Positions 8,765-17,435 are shown, counted from the stretch's first letter. The stretch: 64,000 bases of DNA from Burkholderiales bacterium (GCA_019749945.1 JAIEPF010000002.1:75914-139913); one strand, 5' to 3'. A program made the numbers and translations. The notes: generated by a model not told the origin, from the sequence alone.

Positions 8765-9610
8765 ATGAACAGCATCGCATTACCGATGATTTCGGCGACC
8801 GGCAGCCTGGAAAATTATATCCAGGCGATCAATCGCTTTCCGCTGCTGACGCAGGAGCAGGAGACCGAGTACGCCCGCCGCCTGCGCGACACCGGCGACA
8901 TTGATGCCGCGCGGCATCTGGTGCTGTCACACCTGCGCCTGGTGGTTTCGATCGCACGCGGTTATGTCGGCTACGGCCTGCCGCAGGCCGACCTGATCCA
9001 GGAAGGCAACATCGGCCTGATGAAGGCGGTCAAGCGTTTCGATCCGGAACGCGGCGTGCGCCTGGTGTCGTTCGCGATGCACTGGATCCGCGCCGAAATC
9101 CACGAATTCGTGTTGCGCAACTGGCGGCTGGTGAAAATCGCCACCACCAAGGCACAGCGCAAACTGTTTTTCAACCTGCGCAGCATGAAGCAGGGTCTGG
9201 GCACGCTGGGCGCCGAGGAAGTGCGGGAAGTCGCGCGCAAACTCGGCGTCAAACCCGAGGAGGTCGTGGAAATGGAAACCCGCCTCGGCGGCCAGGACAT
9301 GGCGCTGGAGCCGGCCGGTGACGACGAACACGAACAGTACGCGCCGATCACCTATCTCGCAGCGGACGATGCCGAACCGGGCAAGCTGCTGGAAGCCGAG
9401 CAGACCGAACGCCTGCGCGGCGAAGGCCTGGAAAAAGCCCTGGCCAGCCTCGACGCACGCAGCCGGCGCATCATCGAAGCGCGCTGGCTGACGGAAAATG
9501 AAGGGTTGACGCTGCACGATCTGGCCGCGGAGTTCAAGGTGTCGGCCGAACGCATCCGGCAGATTGAAGCCAAGGCGCTGGGCAAAATGAAGGGCCTGAT
9601 CACGGCCTGA
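8765..9610 (+). CDS. rpoH: RNA polymerase heat-shock sigma factor (sigma-32)
   Basis: This is a 281-residue sigma-70 family group 3 protein. Region 2 is HLRLVVSIARGYVGYGLPQ/DLIQEGNIGLMKAVKRFDP. The RpoH box QRKLFFNLR (about residues 125-133) separates it from other sigma factors. Region 4 ends with the helix-turn-helix LHDLAAEFKVSAERIRQIE. GAGGG precedes the chosen ATG (MNSIALPM); an earlier in-frame ATG five codons upstream overlaps that site. A CIRCE-like operator lies just upstream and a strong terminator just downstream. A predicted sigma-32 promoter sits before hsp20 in this window. Confidence 0.97.
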   Translation: MNSIALPMISATGSLENYIQAINRFPLLTQEQETEYARRLRDTGDIDAARHLVLSHLRLVVSIARGYVGYGLPQADLIQEGNIGLMKAVKRFDPERGVRLVSFAMHWIRAEIHEFVLRNWRLVKIATTKAQRKLFFNLRSMKQGLGTLGAEEVREVARKLGVKPEEVVEMETRLGGQDMALEPAGDDEHEQYAPITYLAADDAEPGKLLEAEQTERLRGEGLEKALASLDARSRRIIEARWLTENEGLTLHDLAAEFKVSAERIRQIEAKALGKMKGLITA

Positions 9611-9628
9611 ACGGTTTGTGCCTATCGC

Positions 9629-9658
9629 AAAAAAGCCCCGGCATGCCGGGGCTTTTTT
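9629..9658. terminator. Bidirectional rho-independent terminator (rpoH / sco)
   Basis: Six A, the perfect stem GCCCCGGC-AT-GCCGGGGC, six T. It works for rpoH on the plus strand and, because of the flanking A-run, for the convergent oxidase-assembly operon ending at 9683. Confidence 0.92.
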
Positions 9659-9682
9659 ATTGTCACCGCCTCACTTCCAATT

Positions 9683-10282
9683 TCATTTCATCAGCTGGCG
9701 GATGTCGTGCAACAGCGCCGGCGCACCGATGCCGTATTGCGCAAACAAGCGCAGCCGGCCTTCGCCGTCGAGGATGTAGGTGCCGGCGGAATGATCCATG
9801 GTGTAGCCGCTGCCGTTGGGCAGCTTCTGTTTCTGGTAAAAAATCTTGAATTCTTTCGCGGTGCGCGCGATGTCGTCAGCACTGCCGGTGAGACCGAGGA
9901 AGGCCGGATGGAATGCCGGCACATAACGCTTCAGCACCTCTGCCGTATCGCGCTCGGGATCGACCGTCACGAACAGCACCTGCAGGCGGTCGGCATCGCG
10001 GCCCAGTTCCTTCATCACCACCGCCATCTCGCCCAGCGTCGTCGGGCAGACGTCGGGGCAGTGGGTAAAGCCGAAAAACAGCGTGACCACCTTGCCCTTG
10101 AAATCGGCCAGCGTGCGGCGCTGTCCGTTGTGATCGGTGAGCGCAAAATCCTTGCCGAAGGAGGCGCCAGTGACATCGGTCAGCTTGAAACGCGGCGCTT
10201 CCGGTTTTTCCGTACAGGCGGTCAGCGACAGCAGGCCGGCGATGACGACCATGACCACGGACAGGCGTTGCAGACGGGCCAT
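9683..10282 (-). CDS. SCO1/SenC family copper chaperone, lipoprotein
   Basis: This is a 199-residue thioredoxin-fold protein for Cu(A) assembly of cytochrome c oxidase subunit II. A lipobox LTAC (about residue 23) indicates a membrane lipoprotein. Copper ligands are CPDVC (about residues 74-78) and the distal His in the YTMDHSAGTYIL segment. It is last in the haem/copper assembly operon (SURF1, SCO-like, ctaA, ctaB, this gene), 10 bases after ctaB. Confidence 0.94.
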   Translation of the reverse strand: MARLQRLSVVMVVIAGLLSLTACTEKPEAPRFKLTDVTGASFGKDFALTDHNGQRRTLADFKGKVVTLFFGFTHCPDVCPTTLGEMAVVMKELGRDADRLQVLFVTVDPERDTAEVLKRYVPAFHPAFLGLTGSADDIARTAKEFKIFYQKQKLPNGSGYTMDHSAGTYILDGEGRLRLFAQYGIGAPALLHDIRQLMK

Positions 10283-10292
10283 CAGGCAAGAC

Positions 10293-11192
10293 TCAGATAA
10301 AAAGCTGCAGGTAATGATCGATCAGCAGCGCGGCAAAAATGAGCGTGAGATAAAGGATCGAAAAACGGAAAGTGCGCCGCGCCAGATCATCGCTGTAATC
10401 GGTATAGATCTTCACCGCATAGACCATGAACACCGCGCCCAGCGCCAGCGCCGCCACGAGGTAGGGCATGCCGCTCAGGCGCGTCACGAAGGGCAGCGTC
10501 GAACAGGCGAGCAGGATGATGGTGTAGAGCAGCACGTGCAGCCGCGTGAACTTGTCGCCGTGCGTCACCGGCAGCATCGGCACACCGGCTTTTGCGTATT
10601 CGTGTTTGCGGTACAGCGCCAGCGCCCAGAAATGCGGCGGCGTCCAGGCAAAAATGATCAGGAACAGCGTCAGCGCCTGCGGCGTCACGTCCCCGGTCAC
10701 CGCGGCCCAGCCCAGCACCGGCGGCATCGCGCCCGAGGCGCCGCCGATCACAATGTTCTGCGGCGTCATCGGTTTGAGGATCACGGTGTAGATCACGGCG
10801 TAACCGACAAAGGTCGCCAGCGTCAGCCACATGGTCAGCGCATTGACCCACTGATACAGCAGCAACAGGCCAACGCCCCCGACCACGCCGGAAAAAATCA
10901 TGGTTTCCAGGGAAGTCAGCTGCCCGCGCGGCAGCGGCCGCGCCTGGGTGCGCATCATCAGCGCGTCGATTTTCTGCTCCACCAGGCAGTTCACCGCCGC
11001 GGCCGCACCCGCCACCAGCGCAATGCCCAGCGTTGCCGCAAAGAGGATGGTCACCGGCACCATGCCGGGGGTGGCGAGGAACATGCCGATCACCGCGGTG
11101 AACACGATCAGCGACACCACGCGCGGCTTGGTCAGCGCGTAGAACTGCTGGATGCGGGAATACAGTGTTGTGGGGACGACTGTGGAAGACAT
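10293..11192 (-). CDS. ctaB: protohaem IX farnesyltransferase (haem O synthase)
   Basis: This is a 299-residue polytopic UbiA-family prenyltransferase that converts haem B to haem O. The polyprenyl-diphosphate binding motifs are visible: [21 protein letters not shown] (N-x3-D-x4-R type) and the second loop [24 protein letters not shown]. About nine hydrophobic segments are present. The start at MSSTVVPTT is chosen because longer frames run through the inverted repeat separating it from ctaA. The protein is usually called CtaB or CyoE; CtaB fits the aa3 oxidase context. Confidence 0.95.
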   Translation of the reverse strand: MSSTVVPTTLYSRIQQFYALTKPRVVSLIVFTAVIGMFLATPGMVPVTILFAATLGIALVAGAAAAVNCLVEQKIDALMMRTQARPLPRGQLTSLETMIFSGVVGGVGLLLLYQWVNALTMWLTLATFVGYAVIYTVILKPMTPQNIVIGGASGAMPPVLGWAAVTGDVTPQALTLFLIIFAWTPPHFWALALYRKHEYAKAGVPMLPVTHGDKFTRLHVLLYTIILLACSTLPFVTRLSGMPYLVAALALGAVFMVYAVKIYTDYSDDLARRTFRFSILYLTLIFAALLIDHYLQLFI

Positions 11193-11201
11193 GATTACTC
11201 G

Positions 11202-11286
11202 GGATTGGGGAGTGAGGAATGAGTGCCGGAGCGCAAGGGTTGCGGTGCTGCCGACCGCGCAATCCTCAATCCTCACTCCTCAATCC
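11202..11286. repeat. Imperfect 19-bp inverted repeat between ctaA and ctaB
   Basis: The left arm at 11202-11220 is GGATTGGGGAGTGAGGAAT. The right arm at 11268-11286, read on the other strand, is GGATTGAGGAGTGAGGATT, 17 of 19 matching. A further partial copy (ATCCTCA) flanks the right arm at 11262-11268. The right arm overlaps the last codons of ctaA. Transcribed from ctaA to ctaB it could form a large hairpin with a loop of about 47 bases. Confidence 0.7.
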
Positions 11287-12273
11287 TTGACGAAGGGCGA
11301 AGTTTATCACCACCATGGTCACCAATAAAATCGCCGCGCCGGCGTTGTGCCCCGCGGCCACCAGCAGCGGCAGGCCACCCAGCACATTGGCAATGCCCAG
11401 GGTGATCTGCGCCAGCAGCACGCACAGCAGCGCCACGCCGTAACGGGCCAGCCCCGGGCTGCGCGCCAGCCACAGCGCAAATCCGCCGACATAGAGCAGC
11501 GTCACCAGCGCGCCGACGCGGTGCGTCCAGTGGATTGCGGTGATGGCGTCATAACTGAGATGCGTCCCCGCAGCGGTCATGCCCAGTTCGCGCACCAGCT
11601 GGAAGCCGTGGCGGAAATCCATCTGCGGCAGCCACTCGCCGTGGCAGGTCGGGAAATCGACGCAAGCCAGCGCCGCATAATTGGTCGAGACCCAGCCGCC
11701 CAGCGCAATCTGCACAATCACCACCAGCAGCGCCAGCAGCGCCCATGGCCGCAGGCGTGATGCGGTTGCAGGCGACATCACCGGCGAAATCGCCGGCGGC
11801 GCCTGCTGGCGCAGCGCCAGTAGCACCAGCAGTGCCAGCAGCGCCAGACCGCCGAGCAGATGCAGCGTGACGATCACCGGCTTCAGCAGCAGGGTCACCG
11901 TCCACATGCCCAGTGCCGCCTGAAATATCACCAGCCCGAGCAGCCCGATGGCCAGCCAGGGCGACTGCTGCAATTCGCGACGGCGCACCCACGCAGTTGC
12001 GGCAATCGCCAGAATCAGCAGCCCCAGACCTCCGGCAATATAACGATGGAACATTTCCTTCCACGCTTTGCTCAGCGACACCGGACCGTGGGTGCCGCCC
12101 TGTTCCGCGACGGCACGCGCGATGTCGTCCTGGGCATGATGCGGCGTCAGTTCGCCGTAACAGCCGGGCCAGTCGGGGCAACCGAGTCCGGCATCGGCCA
12201 GGCGCACATAGGCGCCGACCACCACCACGATGAAGGTGTAAATCACCGCAAACCAGACCAGTTTTCGAAACAT
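11266..12273 (-). CDS. ctaA: haem A synthase (COX15/CtaA)
   Basis: This 335-residue, eight-helix membrane protein oxidises haem O to haem A for the aa3 oxidase. The N-terminal pattern is [25 protein letters not shown], the conserved substrate-binding segment with a Cys pair. Conserved His residues are in the [25 protein letters not shown] and GHNAGAA segments. The last residues are encoded within the inverted repeat before ctaB. It starts 47 bases after the SCO-like gene, and the gap carries one AT-rich box. Confidence 0.95.
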   Translation of the reverse strand: MFRKLVWFAVIYTFIVVVVGAYVRLADAGLGCPDWPGCYGELTPHHAQDDIARAVAEQGGTHGPVSLSKAWKEMFHRYIAGGLGLLILAIAATAWVRRRELQQSPWLAIGLLGLVIFQAALGMWTVTLLLKPVIVTLHLLGGLALLALLVLLALRQQAPPAISPVMSPATASRLRPWALLALLVVIVQIALGGWVSTNYAALACVDFPTCHGEWLPQMDFRHGFQLVRELGMTAAGTHLSYDAITAIHWTHRVGALVTLLYVGGFALWLARSPGLARYGVALLCVLLAQITLGIANVLGGLPLLVAAGHNAGAAILLVTMVVINFALRQGLRSED

Positions 12274-12282
12274 GGTTAAAAT

Positions 12283-12303
12283 TTCATTAAAAACAAATAG
12301 TTA
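12283..12303 (-). repeat. AT-rich box, copy 3 (upstream of ctaA)
   Basis: On the minus strand it reads TAACTA then TTTGTTTTTAATGAA, ending 10 bases before the ctaA ATG. It shares the core TTGTTTTTA with the other copies. It fills nearly all of the gap between the SCO-like gene and ctaA. Confidence 0.5.
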
Positions 12304-12320
12304 TGCTTAATTGCCGGGGA

Positions 12321-12896
12321 CTAGCCGATGCGTGACACCTTGAGCAGGCGCTCCAGGTCCTTGCGCATGCGGCTGGGATCGGCCTCACGCGGATAACGCA
12401 GCACCAGATTGCCCAGGGGATCCACCAGATAAACATGATCGCTGCGCGCACCGGCATACGGCAAGGCTTCGAGCACTGCACTGCCCGCGGCATCGACCAG
12501 CCAGGTGCCCTCGAACTCGGCACGCAAACGCGGTGACGGCTGACCGCCGCCGGTGATCAGCCACACGCGTTCGATGCGTTCCGGATATTTACCCTGCGTT
12601 TTGCGCACCTGGCGCATCTGCCACAGCTTTTTTTCGCAATAGGCGTCACAGGCGGCGTCATCCACCGTGACGAACAGCCATTTGCCGCGCAACTGCGACA
12701 GCGCAAAAGCCTTGCCGTCGGTGAGTTTCAGCGCGGCATCGGGCAATTGCCTGTCCGCCATCAGCTCGCCGTAATTCACCCGTCCGTCGGGCTGGTAAAA
12801 ATAATACGCGGCAAACGAAGCGACAAAAGGCGCAATGCACACCGCGGCCACCAGCCACAGGGTTTTACGGCTTTGCGGCGGGACGTCGTTGGACAT
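12321..12896 (-). CDS. membrane-anchored SCO-like thioredoxin-fold protein
   Basis: This 191-residue protein has one N-terminal transmembrane segment (LWLVAAVCIAPFVASFAAYYF). The extracytoplasmic domain has a thioredoxin-like core LRGKWLFVTVDDAACDAYCEKKL. The CxxxC there is reminiscent of the SCO copper site but in a different setting. Such proteins occur between surf1 and ctaA in many betaproteobacteria and are presumed oxidase assembly factors without a proven reaction. Its ATG lies inside the end of surf1. Confidence 0.8.
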   Translation of the reverse strand: MSNDVPPQSRKTLWLVAAVCIAPFVASFAAYYFYQPDGRVNYGELMADRQLPDAALKLTDGKAFALSQLRGKWLFVTVDDAACDAYCEKKLWQMRQVRKTQGKYPERIERVWLITGGGQPSPRLRAEFEGTWLVDAAGSAVLEALPYAGARSDHVYLVDPLGNLVLRYPREADPSRMRKDLERLLKVSRIG

Positions 12897-13629
12897 GGGT
12901 CACCAGGTAATAAATAAAAATGGCAAAACTCAGTGCATACCACTGGAAGGCATATGCCAGATGGGTATTGCGGCCGAGGTCGGGCCGGCTCCACACCCGC
13001 ACCAGGCCATCATCGGCCTTGCCGTCCTGCTGGATCACGAAGGGCTGCAGATCAAGGCCGGTTTCCTGGCGGTAACGTTCGAGCACCAGGTTCTGCCGGA
13101 TATGACCTTCGGCAACCTGCGTCGAGAGTTCCAGATACCGTTCGCTGTACGCGACGGCAATCCCCTGCACCACCTGCTCACCGGCAGGCGTGTTCACCTG
13201 CGGCGGACTGCGGTCGCGATTGCCGGGCAACCAGCCGCGGTTAACCAGCACATAACGCTGCGACCCGGCAATGCGCAAAGGCGTCGCCACATGGTATCCG
13301 GGGCGGTGCTGATACATGCGGTTGTCGACGAACACCGTATGCTGCGGCGCAAATTCACCGCGCACTTCGACCCGGCGGAACAGCAGGGCGTCGCGTTCCA
13401 GCAGCTGGCCGCCGATGCGAAGCGCGGGCTCGCGCGCCTGCGCCTCGTAACGCTGCTGCAGGTTGTCCTTGTATCGCGCCCGCCCTGTCTGCCACTGGCC
13501 GAGCGCCAGCGTCAGCGCAATGCCGGCCAGAGCGGCAACGCTGGCCCAGCGCCGCGGCCGGAATTCATAGGCTCCCAAGCTGATCGCCGCCACTGCTGTT
13601 GAAAACCCCGTGAATAATGAAAAAAACAT
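12865..13629 (-). CDS. SURF1 family cytochrome oxidase assembly protein
   Basis: The frame is 254 residues with two membrane segments, at about residues 28-43 and near the C-terminus (LSFAIFIYYLVTHV). SURF1 hallmarks are LGQWQTGRA after the first segment, RRVEVRGEF, and YVLVNRGWLPGNRD. It helps insert haem A into subunit I. The first 17 residues look unlike SURF1 N-termini, and a TTG at 13578 is a possible true start. It overlaps the SCO-like gene by 32 bases and is divergent from the DUF2909 gene. Confidence 0.9.
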   Translation of the reverse strand: MFFSLFTGFSTAVAAISLGAYEFRPRRWASVAALAGIALTLALGQWQTGRARYKDNLQQRYEAQAREPALRIGGQLLERDALLFRRVEVRGEFAPQHTVFVDNRMYQHRPGYHVATPLRIAGSQRYVLVNRGWLPGNRDRSPPQVNTPAGEQVVQGIAVAYSERYLELSTQVAEGHIRQNLVLERYRQETGLDLQPFVIQQDGKADDGLVRVWSRPDLGRNTHLAYAFQWYALSFAIFIYYLVTHVQRRPAAKP

Positions 13630-13682
13630 GGCTTCGCATGTTTTCGGAAAACATCGACAGACCTGCCGGGTTAAACTGCATC

Positions 13683-13877
13683 ATGCGCATCATTGTCATA
13701 CTGTTCATCATCGTCATCCTCGGCAGCCTGGGCTCCGCCCTGTATTACCTGGTCAAGGATCGCGGCGCCACCGAGCGCACGGCCAAGGCGCTGACCATCC
13801 GCATCGCACTGTCGATCACGCTGTTCCTGCTGCTGATGCTGGGTTTCCACTTCGGCCTGATCACGACACGGCTTTGA
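13683..13877 (+). CDS. DUF2909 twin-transmembrane protein
   Basis: A 64-residue protein with two hydrophobic segments (residues 2-20 and about 40-58) linked by LVKDRGATERTAKALTIR, the DUF2909 pattern. It is commonly found between cox3 and surf1 in betaproteobacterial oxidase clusters, here on the opposite strand to its neighbours. The role is unknown; an oxidase assembly role is an inference from position. The start is placed at MRIIVILF, which fits the family; an in-frame ATG at 13617 would add 22 residues. Confidence 0.8.
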   Translation: MRIIVILFIIVILGSLGSALYYLVKDRGATERTAKALTIRIALSITLFLLLMLGFHFGLITTRL

Positions 13878-13924
13878 CCCCGGACTGACCGCCCCGTTCC
13901 ACCGGCGACGCCGTGGCAATCGGC

Positions 13925-13950
13925 AAAAAAAACGCCGCGATCACGCGGCG
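13925..13950 (-). terminator. Terminator downstream of the oxidase structural operon
   Basis: On the minus strand CGCCGCG, loop TGAT, CGCGGCG, then eight T. It lies about 90 bases after the cox3 stop and separates the structural genes from the assembly operon. Confidence 0.88.
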
Positions 13951-14041
13951 CTCAATCCCCAGCAGGGGTACCTCCTCCCCGTGCAAATCGCGCTTTCCGG
14001 TTTTGCGGGCCGATTGCGTGATTCGCCGCCTTGAATAATCC

Positions 14042-14896
14042 CTAGAGCCAGTAAACCACCACGAACAGGATCAGCCACACCACGTCGACAAAGTGCCAGT
14101 ACCAGGCCACACCTTCGAAGCCGAAATGATTCTCCGGCGTGAAATGGCCGGCGACGCTGCGGAACAGGATCACCCACAGCATGATGGTGCCGACCGTCAC
14201 GTGGAAACCGTGGAACCCCGTCAGCATGAAAAAGGTCGCGCCGTAAGCCCCCATGGTCAGCTTGAGGTTCAGATCGGAGTAGGCATGCATGTACTCGTAA
14301 ATCTGGAACCCGAGGAAGATCATGCCCAGCGCAATGGTCAGCACCAGGCCCCAGATCAGATGGGTGCGGTTGTTTTTCAGCAGGCCCCAGTGCGCCCAGG
14401 TGATGGTGGCGCCGGAGGTCAGCAGCAGAGCGGTATTCAGCGCGGGAATGCCCCAGGCACCCATCGGCGAGAATGTCTCCTTGATGCCGGGGCCGGTAGC
14501 CGGCCAATCCGCCTTGAAATTCGGCCACAGCAGCTGCTGGTGCTCCAGCGAGCCGAGATCAGGGATCGAGATCACGCGCATGTAAAACAGCACGCCGAAA
14601 AAGGCGGCGAAAAACATGACTTCGGAAAAGATGAACCAGCTCATGCCCCAGCGGAACGATACATCGACCTGTTTGTTGTATTTGCCCGCCTCGGACTCAT
14701 GAGCCACGGTGGTGAACCAGCCGGCGAACATGAAAAACAGGATCAGGAAACCGATGCCGAGCAGCGCATAACCCAGCGGCATGTGGTTAACCGTCAACGA
14801 CGCGCCGAAGCCGAGAAAGCCGAGCGCGGTCGCGGCAACGATCGGCCAGTGGGACGGTTGCGGCAGATAATAATTGCCTGAAGCTTGAGTCGACAT
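14042..14896 (-). CDS. ctaE: cytochrome c oxidase subunit III
   Basis: This 284-residue protein has seven hydrophobic segments and family signatures: YYLPQPSHWPIV at the N-terminus, FRWGMSWFIFSEVMFFAAFFG (glutamate in helix III), TGFHGFHVTVGT, and GVAWYWHFVDVVWLILF at the C-terminus. It is last of the structural oxidase genes on the minus strand, after cox1, the small protein, ctaG and DUF2970. Confidence 0.97.
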   Translation of the reverse strand: MSTQASGNYYLPQPSHWPIVAATALGFLGFGASLTVNHMPLGYALLGIGFLILFFMFAGWFTTVAHESEAGKYNKQVDVSFRWGMSWFIFSEVMFFAAFFGVLFYMRVISIPDLGSLEHQQLLWPNFKADWPATGPGIKETFSPMGAWGIPALNTALLLTSGATITWAHWGLLKNNRTHLIWGLVLTIALGMIFLGFQIYEYMHAYSDLNLKLTMGAYGATFFMLTGFHGFHVTVGTIMLWVILFRSVAGHFTPENHFGFEGVAWYWHFVDVVWLILFVVVYWL

Positions 14897-14962
14897 GCTG
14901 GTTTCTCCCTGAATCCCTGTGTTATTCCTGCACTTGTTCCTGAATCAGCCGGTCAGCAACCA

Positions 14963-15157
14963 TCAGCGGGTGATGAACCGCACCACGGACACGATGGTTC
15001 CCACAAAAACCGCGCCGGCAATGATACCGACGATGATCACCTGCACCGGCGTGACTTCAATCTTCTCCGCCTCACCGCGCTTGCGGATGCCGATAAACGC
15101 CGACAACACCATGCGCAACACCTGCAGCAGCGTGGCCTTGCGTGGTTTGTCGGCCAT
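14963..15157 (-). CDS. DUF2970 single-span membrane protein
   Basis: This 64-residue protein has a basic cytoplasmic N-terminus (MADKPRKATLLQVLRMVLSAFIGIRKR, including the characteristic SAFIGIRK) and one C-terminal transmembrane helix. DUF2970 genes sit between ctaG and cox3 in many betaproteobacteria; the function has not been established. The ATG chosen follows the ctaG stop by 11 bases. Confidence 0.85.
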   Translation of the reverse strand: MADKPRKATLLQVLRMVLSAFIGIRKRGEAEKIEVTPVQVIIVGIIAGAVFVGTIVSVVRFITR

Positions 15158-15168
15158 CACAATATCCA

Positions 15169-15723
15169 TCAACCCTGCCCGCCGTTTTTTACCGGCGCCG
15201 TCGAGGCGCCCTTCACTTCAAAAAAGGTGTATGACAGCGTGATCGTGTTCACATCCGCCGGCAGCGTCGAATCAATGACGAACTGCACCGGCATGCGCTT
15301 GGCTTCACCCGCCTGCAGCGGCTGCTGCTTGAAACAGAAACATTCCAGCTTCTTCACGTACGGCGCCGAATGCTTGGGGCCGTAGCTCGGTATCGCCTGC
15401 CCGACAATGGCATCGGCGCCATTGTTGCGCACGTCGTATTCGATCTGGATCATCTCGCCCGGATGCACCCGCACGCTGCGCTGCACCGGCTTGAAATCCC
15501 ACTGCAGTCCGTGGGCATTGGCATCGAACTCGAGAGTGACCCAGCGCGATTTGTCGATCTGGGTGTTCTCGACTGCGGCTGCCGGCTTGATCAGGTTGTT
15601 GATGCCGGTGACTTCGCAGATCTTTTCGTAGAACGGCACCAGTGCAAAACCGAAACCGAACATCGCCACGGCGAAGATCGACAGGCGGGTCATCATGCGA
15701 CGGTTGGCGCGTTCGTTTTTCAT
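15169..15723 (-). CDS. ctaG: cytochrome c oxidase assembly protein CtaG/COX11
   Basis: This 184-residue copper chaperone serves the Cu(B) site of subunit I. One N-terminal transmembrane helix (LSIFAVAMFGFGFALVPFY) is followed by the immunoglobulin-like copper domain. The copper motif is CFCF in VKKLECFCFKQQPLQAGE (about residue 115), and the conserved C in YEKICEVTG is also present. The ATG overlaps the stop of the 37-residue upstream gene by four bases. Confidence 0.96.
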   Translation of the reverse strand: MKNERANRRMMTRLSIFAVAMFGFGFALVPFYEKICEVTGINNLIKPAAAVENTQIDKSRWVTLEFDANAHGLQWDFKPVQRSVRVHPGEMIQIEYDVRNNGADAIVGQAIPSYGPKHSAPYVKKLECFCFKQQPLQAGEAKRMPVQFVIDSTLPADVNTITLSYTFFEVKGASTAPVKNGGQG

Positions 15724-15833
15724 CGGTTCAGCAGGTAATACTTGACCATCACGCCGAAGAAAAACGCGGCAACAATCAGCCACAGCAGGGCTGCGGTGCG
15801 GCGGTTGCTGCGTTTGACTTCAAGCTGCGCCAT
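15720..15833 (-). CDS. 37-residue membrane protein, cytochrome oxidase small assembly type
   Basis: The small frame encodes a basic N-terminus (MAQLEVKRSNRRTAA) and one hydrophobic helix (LLWLIVAAFFFGVMVKYYLL). It starts six bases before the end of the gap after cox1 and its TGA overlaps the ctaG ATG (ATGA). That tight packing between two oxidase genes supports it as real. Similar 35-45 residue proteins are annotated at the same place in related genomes. Its action is unknown. Confidence 0.75.
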   Translation of the reverse strand: MAQLEVKRSNRRTAALLWLIVAAFFFGVMVKYYLLNR

Positions 15834-15839
15834 GTGAAA

Positions 15840-17435
15840 TTACTTGACCACCGGCGGCGTTTCGAAGCTGTGCCAGGGCGCCGGCGACGGCAGATGCGTC
15901 CATTCCAGGCTGTCCGCACCTTCCCATTGCCGGTCAGCAGCCTTTTCGCCGCTGGTGATGCACTTGATCACGATGTAGAGGAACAGCAGCTGCGACAGGC
16001 CGAAACCGAAGGCGCCGATCGACGAGATCATGTTGAACTCGGCGAATTGCAGCGAGTAGTCGGGAATGCGGCGCGGCATGCCGGCGAGGCCGAGGAAATG
16101 CTGCACGAAGAAGGTGACGTTGAAGAACACCAGCGACAGCCAGAAGTGCCATTTGCCCAGCGTCTCGTTGTACATGCGGCCGGTCCACTTCGGCAGCCAG
16201 AAATAGATGCCGGCAAAGGCCGAGAACAGCGCGCCGGCCACCATCACATAGTGGAAATGCGCAACCACGTAATAGGTGTCATGCAGCTGGATGTCGACCG
16301 GCACGATCGACAGCACCAGGCCGGTGAAGCCGCCCAGCGTGAACAGGAACAGGAAACCCAGCGCAAACAGCATCGGCGTCTCGAAAGTCAGCGAACCCTT
16401 CCACATTGTCGCCACCCAGTTGAACACCTTGACGCCAGTGGGAATGGCGATCAGCACCGTTGCGTACATGAAGTAGAGCTGCGCTTCCACCGGCATGCCG
16501 GCGGTGTACATATGGTGCGCCCAGACCATGAACGACAGGATGGCGATCGACGCCGTGGCGTAGACCATCGAGGCATAACCGAACAGCGGCTTGCGGGAAA
16601 AGGCCGGGATCACCTGCGACACGACGCCGAACGCCGGAATCGCGATGATGTAGACCTCGGGATGACCGAAGAACCAGAAAATATGCTGGTACAGCACCGG
16701 ATCGCCGCCGCCGGCGGCGTTGAAGAAGTGGGTGCCGAAGTGACGATCGGTCAGCGTCATCGTCACCGCGCCGGCCAGCACCGGCATCACCGCGACCAGC
16801 AGATAGGCGGTGATCAGCCAGGTCCAGCAAAACAGCGGCATTTTCATCAACCCCATCCCCGGCGCGCGCATGTTGAGGATGGTGGTGATGATGTTGATCG
16901 AACCCATGATCGACGACATGCCGAGAATGTGGATCGCGAAAATCGTCAGATCCATGGCGGGACCGGCCTGGGTCGACAGCGGGGCATACAGCGTCCAGCC
17001 CACGCCCGCACCGCCGCCCGGCGCGAACTGCGCGGCAATCAGCAACAAGGCGGCGGGAGGCAGCAGCCAGAACGACAGGTTGTTCATGCGCGGGAACGCC
17101 ATGTCAGGCGCGCCGATCTGCATCGGGATCAGCCAGTTGGCGAAACCGACGAACGCCGGCATGATCGCGCCGAACACCATGATCAGGCCGTGATAGGTGG
17201 TCATCGAGTTGAAAAACTCGGGCTTGACGATCTGCAGCCCCGGCTGGAACAGCTCGGAGCGGATGATCAGCGCCATCACGCCGCCGACCAGGAACATCGC
17301 GAAACTGAACCACAGGTACATCGTGCCGATGTCCTTGTGATTGGTCGAGGCGACCCAGCGCATGATGCCCGAGGGCTTGTGCGCGTGGTGATCGTCGTGG
17401 CCGTGATCGTGGGTAGGTGCGTGTACTGCTGACAT
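15840..17435 (-). CDS. ctaD: cytochrome c oxidase subunit I (aa3 type)
   Basis: This 531-residue, 12-helix catalytic subunit holds haem a and the haem a3-Cu(B) centre. Key residues are visible: the helix II low-spin haem ligand in MTTYHGLIMVFG, the Cu(B) His and cross-linked Tyr in WFFGHPEVYIIAIP, the adjacent VWAHHMYTAG His pair, and the helix X ligands in HDTYYVVAHFHYVM. The His-rich N-terminus (HAPTHDHGHDDHHAHK) is notable and resembles a metal-binding tail. The neighbours are cox2 upstream and ctaG downstream. Confidence 0.98.
   Translation of the reverse strand: MSAVHAPTHDHGHDDHHAHKPSGIMRWVASTNHKDIGTMYLWFSFAMFLVGGVMALIIRSELFQPGLQIVKPEFFNSMTTYHGLIMVFGAIMPAFVGFANWLIPMQIGAPDMAFPRMNNLSFWLLPPAALLLIAAQFAPGGGAGVGWTLYAPLSTQAGPAMDLTIFAIHILGMSSIMGSINIITTILNMRAPGMGLMKMPLFCWTWLITAYLLVAVMPVLAGAVTMTLTDRHFGTHFFNAAGGGDPVLYQHIFWFFGHPEVYIIAIPAFGVVSQVIPAFSRKPLFGYASMVYATASIAILSFMVWAHHMYTAGMPVEAQLYFMYATVLIAIPTGVKVFNWVATMWKGSLTFETPMLFALGFLFLFTLGGFTGLVLSIVPVDIQLHDTYYVVAHFHYVMVAGALFSAFAGIYFWLPKWTGRMYNETLGKWHFWLSLVFFNVTFFVQHFLGLAGMPRRIPDYSLQFAEFNMISSIGAFGFGLSQLLFLYIVIKCITSGEKAADRQWEGADSLEWTHLPSPAPWHSFETPPVVK

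Noticed and set aside
15642..17432. 596-codon plus-strand frame opposite ctaD
   Set aside because: His/Arg/Gln-rich low-quality composition mirroring the cytochrome oxidase gene; no ribosome-binding site.
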